DNA of 41,528 bases from Chromatiales bacterium (lineage in GTDB: Bacteria > Pseudomonadota > Gammaproteobacteria > Steroidobacterales > GCA-2729495). Shown in pieces: positions 40,000-41,528 of this stretch. How positions within the stretch are numbered: the first letter of the stretch is position 1; every line of letters starts with the position of its first letter. Both the position numbers and the translations under genes were made by a program. Under the pieces are notes generated by a model. The model was not told the DNA's origin, did not search any database, and saw only the letters and a list, made by a program, of their open reading frames with translations. Location: the NCBI GenBank assembly GCA_020831895.1, contig JAFIFS010000045.1:1-41528 (forward strand), in the 5' to 3' direction.

Positions 40000-41528
40000 A
40001 TGAGCGGGCTGGTCGTCGCGCTCGACCAGGGGACGACGTCGGGTCGCAGCGTCGTCTACGACGCCGACGGGCAGGCGCTTGCCAGCGCCTCGCGCGAGTT
40101 CACGCAGTACTACCCGCAACCTGGCAGGGTCGAGCACGACCCCGGTGAAATCTGGTCCATACAGCTCGCGACCCTGCGCGAAGCCCTCGGGCGCTGCGGC
40201 CGCGACATCGGGGACGTGGTCGCAATCGGGATCACGAACCAGCGCGAGACCACCGTGGTCTGGGAACGCGCGAGCGGGCGCCCGGTCGCCCCCGCGATCG
40301 TCTGGCAGGACAGGCGCACGGCCTCGCTGTGCGAGCACCTGCGCGAACAGAGCCACGAGGACGAGGTACGCCAGCGCACCGGCCTGCTGCTCGATCCGTA
40401 CTTCTCGGCGACGAAGCTGCGCTGGCTGCTCGATGAGCAGCCCGGACTGCGCGAGCGGGCTGTACGCGGCGAGCTCTGCTTCGGCACCATCGACAGCTGG
40501 CTGGTCAGCCGGCTGACCGGCGGACGCCGTCACCTGACCGATGTAAGCAACGCCGCGCGCACGCTGCTGTTCAATATCCACGAGCTGGGCTGGGACGACT
40601 GGCTGCTGGGGCTGTTCGACATCCCCCGCGCGCTGCTGCCCGAGGTCTGCCCCTCGGCGGGGCCGCTGGCGAAAACGGACCCGGACCTGCTCGGGCGGGC
40701 CATACCAGTAACCGGCATCGCCGGCGACCAGCAGGCCGCGCTGTTCGGCCAGGCCTGCTTCCAGCCGGGCATGGCAAAGAACACTTATGGCACGGGTGCT
40801 TTTCTGGTCATGAACGGCGGTGAGCGGGCGACGCCCAACCCGGGCTCGCTGGCAACCGTCGCCTGGCAGCTGGGCGAGGCAGCACCCTGCTATGCACTCG
40901 AGGCCTCGATCTTCGTCGCCGGTGCGGCCGTGCAGTGGCTGCGAGACGGGCTGGGCCTGATCGATACCGCAGCCGAGGTCGAGGCGCTCGCTGCTTCGGT
41001 GCCGGACAGCGGGGGCGTCTACTTCGTGCCGGCGCTGACCGGGCTCGGCGCGCCGCACTGGGACCCGGAGGCGCGCGGGCTGATCATCGGACTCACGCGC
41101 GGGAGCACCGCGGCCCACCTGGCGCGGGCGACACTGGAGGCGCTGGCCTTCCAGACCCGGGATGGTCTCGATGCGATGCTGGCGGCCACCGGGCTCTCGC
41201 TGGGCGAGCTGCGCGTCGATGGCGGCGCCGCGCGCAACGACCTGCTGATGCAGTTCCAGGCCGACCTGATCGGCCGACCGGTACTGCGGCCCCGGGTCAC
41301 GGAAACGACGGCGCTGGGGGCGGCTGGCCTCGCGGCGATCGGCGCCGGGCTCACCGACCTGCCGACGCTGGCAGCACGCTGGGCGCTGGAGCGGCGCTTC
41401 GAGCCGACACTGCCCAACGAGGCCCGCCGCGCGCTCTACGACGGCTGGCAGCGCGCCGTCGGTCGCGGGCGGCAAAGGGCGCGCGCGGCCCCCCCCGGGG
41501 CCCGGGCGGCCGGGCCCCGGGGGAGGGG
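40000..41528 (+). CDS. glpK: Glycerol kinase, 3' end off the window
   Basis: This FGGY-family kinase phosphorylates glycerol to glycerol-3-phosphate. It begins [20 protein letters not shown] (phosphate loop), has [12 protein letters not shown], the catalytic base in [26 protein letters not shown] and [20 protein letters not shown], and [17 protein letters not shown]. The frame is open from ATG 40000 to the end without a stop codon; conserved sequence runs to [10 protein letters not shown] near residue 487, so only about 10 residues are missing. The bases after 41476 are nearly all G/C and are likely unreliable, so the coding sequence beyond residue 492 should not be trusted. glpF, glpD and glpR are not in the window. 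No Shine-Dalgarno or clear -10 is seen; 39828-39999 holds nothing recognisable. Confidence 0.93.
   Translation, partial: MSGLVVALDQGTTSGRSVVYDADGQALASASREFTQYYPQPGRVEHDPGEIWSIQLATLREALGRCGRDIGDVVAIGITNQRETTVVWERASGRPVAPAIVWQDRRTASLCEHLREQSHEDEVRQRTGLLLDPYFSATKLRWLLDEQPGLRERAVRGELCFGTIDSWLVSRLTGGRRHLTDVSNAARTLLFNIHELGWDDWLLGLFDIPRALLPEVCPSAGPLAKTDPDLLGRAIPVTGIAGDQQAALFGQACFQPGMAKNTYGTGAFLVMNGGERATPNPGSLATVAWQLGEAAPCYALEASIFVAGAAVQWLRDGLGLIDTAAEVEALAASVPDSGGVYFVPALTGLGAPHWDPEARGLIIGLTRGSTAAHLARATLEALAFQTRDGLDAMLAATGLSLGELRVDGGAARNDLLMQFQADLIGRPVLRPRVTETTALGAAGLAAIGAGLTDLPTLAARWALERRFEPTLPNEARRALYDGWQRAVGRGRQRARAAPPGARAAGPRGR
41477..41528. other. Low-complexity G/C tail, probable contig-edge artefact
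   Basis: The last 52 bases contain a single A and otherwise runs of C and G. This is unlike the rest of the window and unlike the C-terminus of glycerol kinases. It is probably an assembly or sequencing artefact. Confidence 0.7.

Noticed and set aside
39631-41475. A 614-residue open frame on the minus strand
   Set aside because: It is antisense to glpK and shows no family motifs, while glpK is unmistakable on the plus strand.
1-41528. CRISPR array or cas genes
   Set aside because: No regularly spaced repeats and no Cas proteins were seen.

Overview
The window is a high-GC stretch of an ordinary bacterial chromosome, densely packed with short operons on both strands. Gene content points to a gammaproteobacterium: RdgC, FdhD, SPOR lipoprotein, RdgC-M48 neighbours, UrcA-like protein, FbpABC iron uptake under a Fur box, PEP-CTERM protein with a sigma-54 promoter, and short palindromic repeats of the gammaproteobacterial REP type. 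I cannot name the genus. The last ~50 bases are almost pure G/C and look like the degraded edge of a contig, so the sequence is probably an assembled contig.

Layout. 0.1-4 kb (minus): a tight moaA-fdhD-acetoacetyl-CoA synthetase operon. 4-8.8 kb (plus, divergent): quinone oxidoreductase, XdhC/CoxI-type Mo-enzyme maturation factor, moeA, aldehyde dehydrogenase. 8.8-11.3 kb (minus): omega-amino acid aminotransferase followed by alanine dehydrogenase, together a deamination module. 11.4-13.5 kb (plus): CBS-domain protein, moaB, gloB, CPXCG zinc-finger protein, closed by a strong hairpin. 13.5-15.6 kb (minus): HU-family protein, SPOR lipoprotein, NmrA-like reductase. 15.8-16.4 kb: tRNA-Arg(ACG), whose 3' end is part of a 36-bp perfect inverted repeat, followed by about 500 bp of gene-free, lower-GC sequence that looks like mobile-element debris. 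16.4-24.9 kb: small conserved and envelope genes (DUF188, flavin-reductase-like, two GSTs, two TRL-like lipoproteins, DUF4136 lipoprotein, limonene-epoxide-hydrolase-like protein, VKOR-thioredoxin fusion, bactofilin). 24.9-30.8 kb: KefB/C-type antiporter and the Fur-controlled Fe(III) ABC transporter fbpABC. 31-34 kb: PEP-CTERM protein, rdgC, M48 lipoprotein, UrcA-like protein. 34-41.5 kb: UMF1-type MFS transporter, vapBC, aldo/keto reductase, a Lys/Ala-rich histone H1-like protein, a Rieske oxygenase with a PNPOx-like partner, and glpK running off the end.

How it fits together. Four molybdenum-cofactor genes (moaA, moaB, moeA, fdhD) plus an XdhC-type factor are spread over 10 kb, yet no molybdoenzyme is present. 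The aminotransferase, alanine dehydrogenase and nearby aldehyde dehydrogenase could convert an omega-amino acid to its acid with release of ammonia. No CRISPR array, prophage, complete insertion sequence or secretion system is visible. I did not find a convincing new multi-gene system. The most unusual signals are small-scale: a covarying REP-like hairpin family that supplies the stop codons of two genes, the inverted duplication of the tRNA 3' end, a canonical sigma-54 promoter before the PEP-CTERM gene, and a recurrent -10-like hexamer about 6 nt before start codons suggesting leaderless transcripts.
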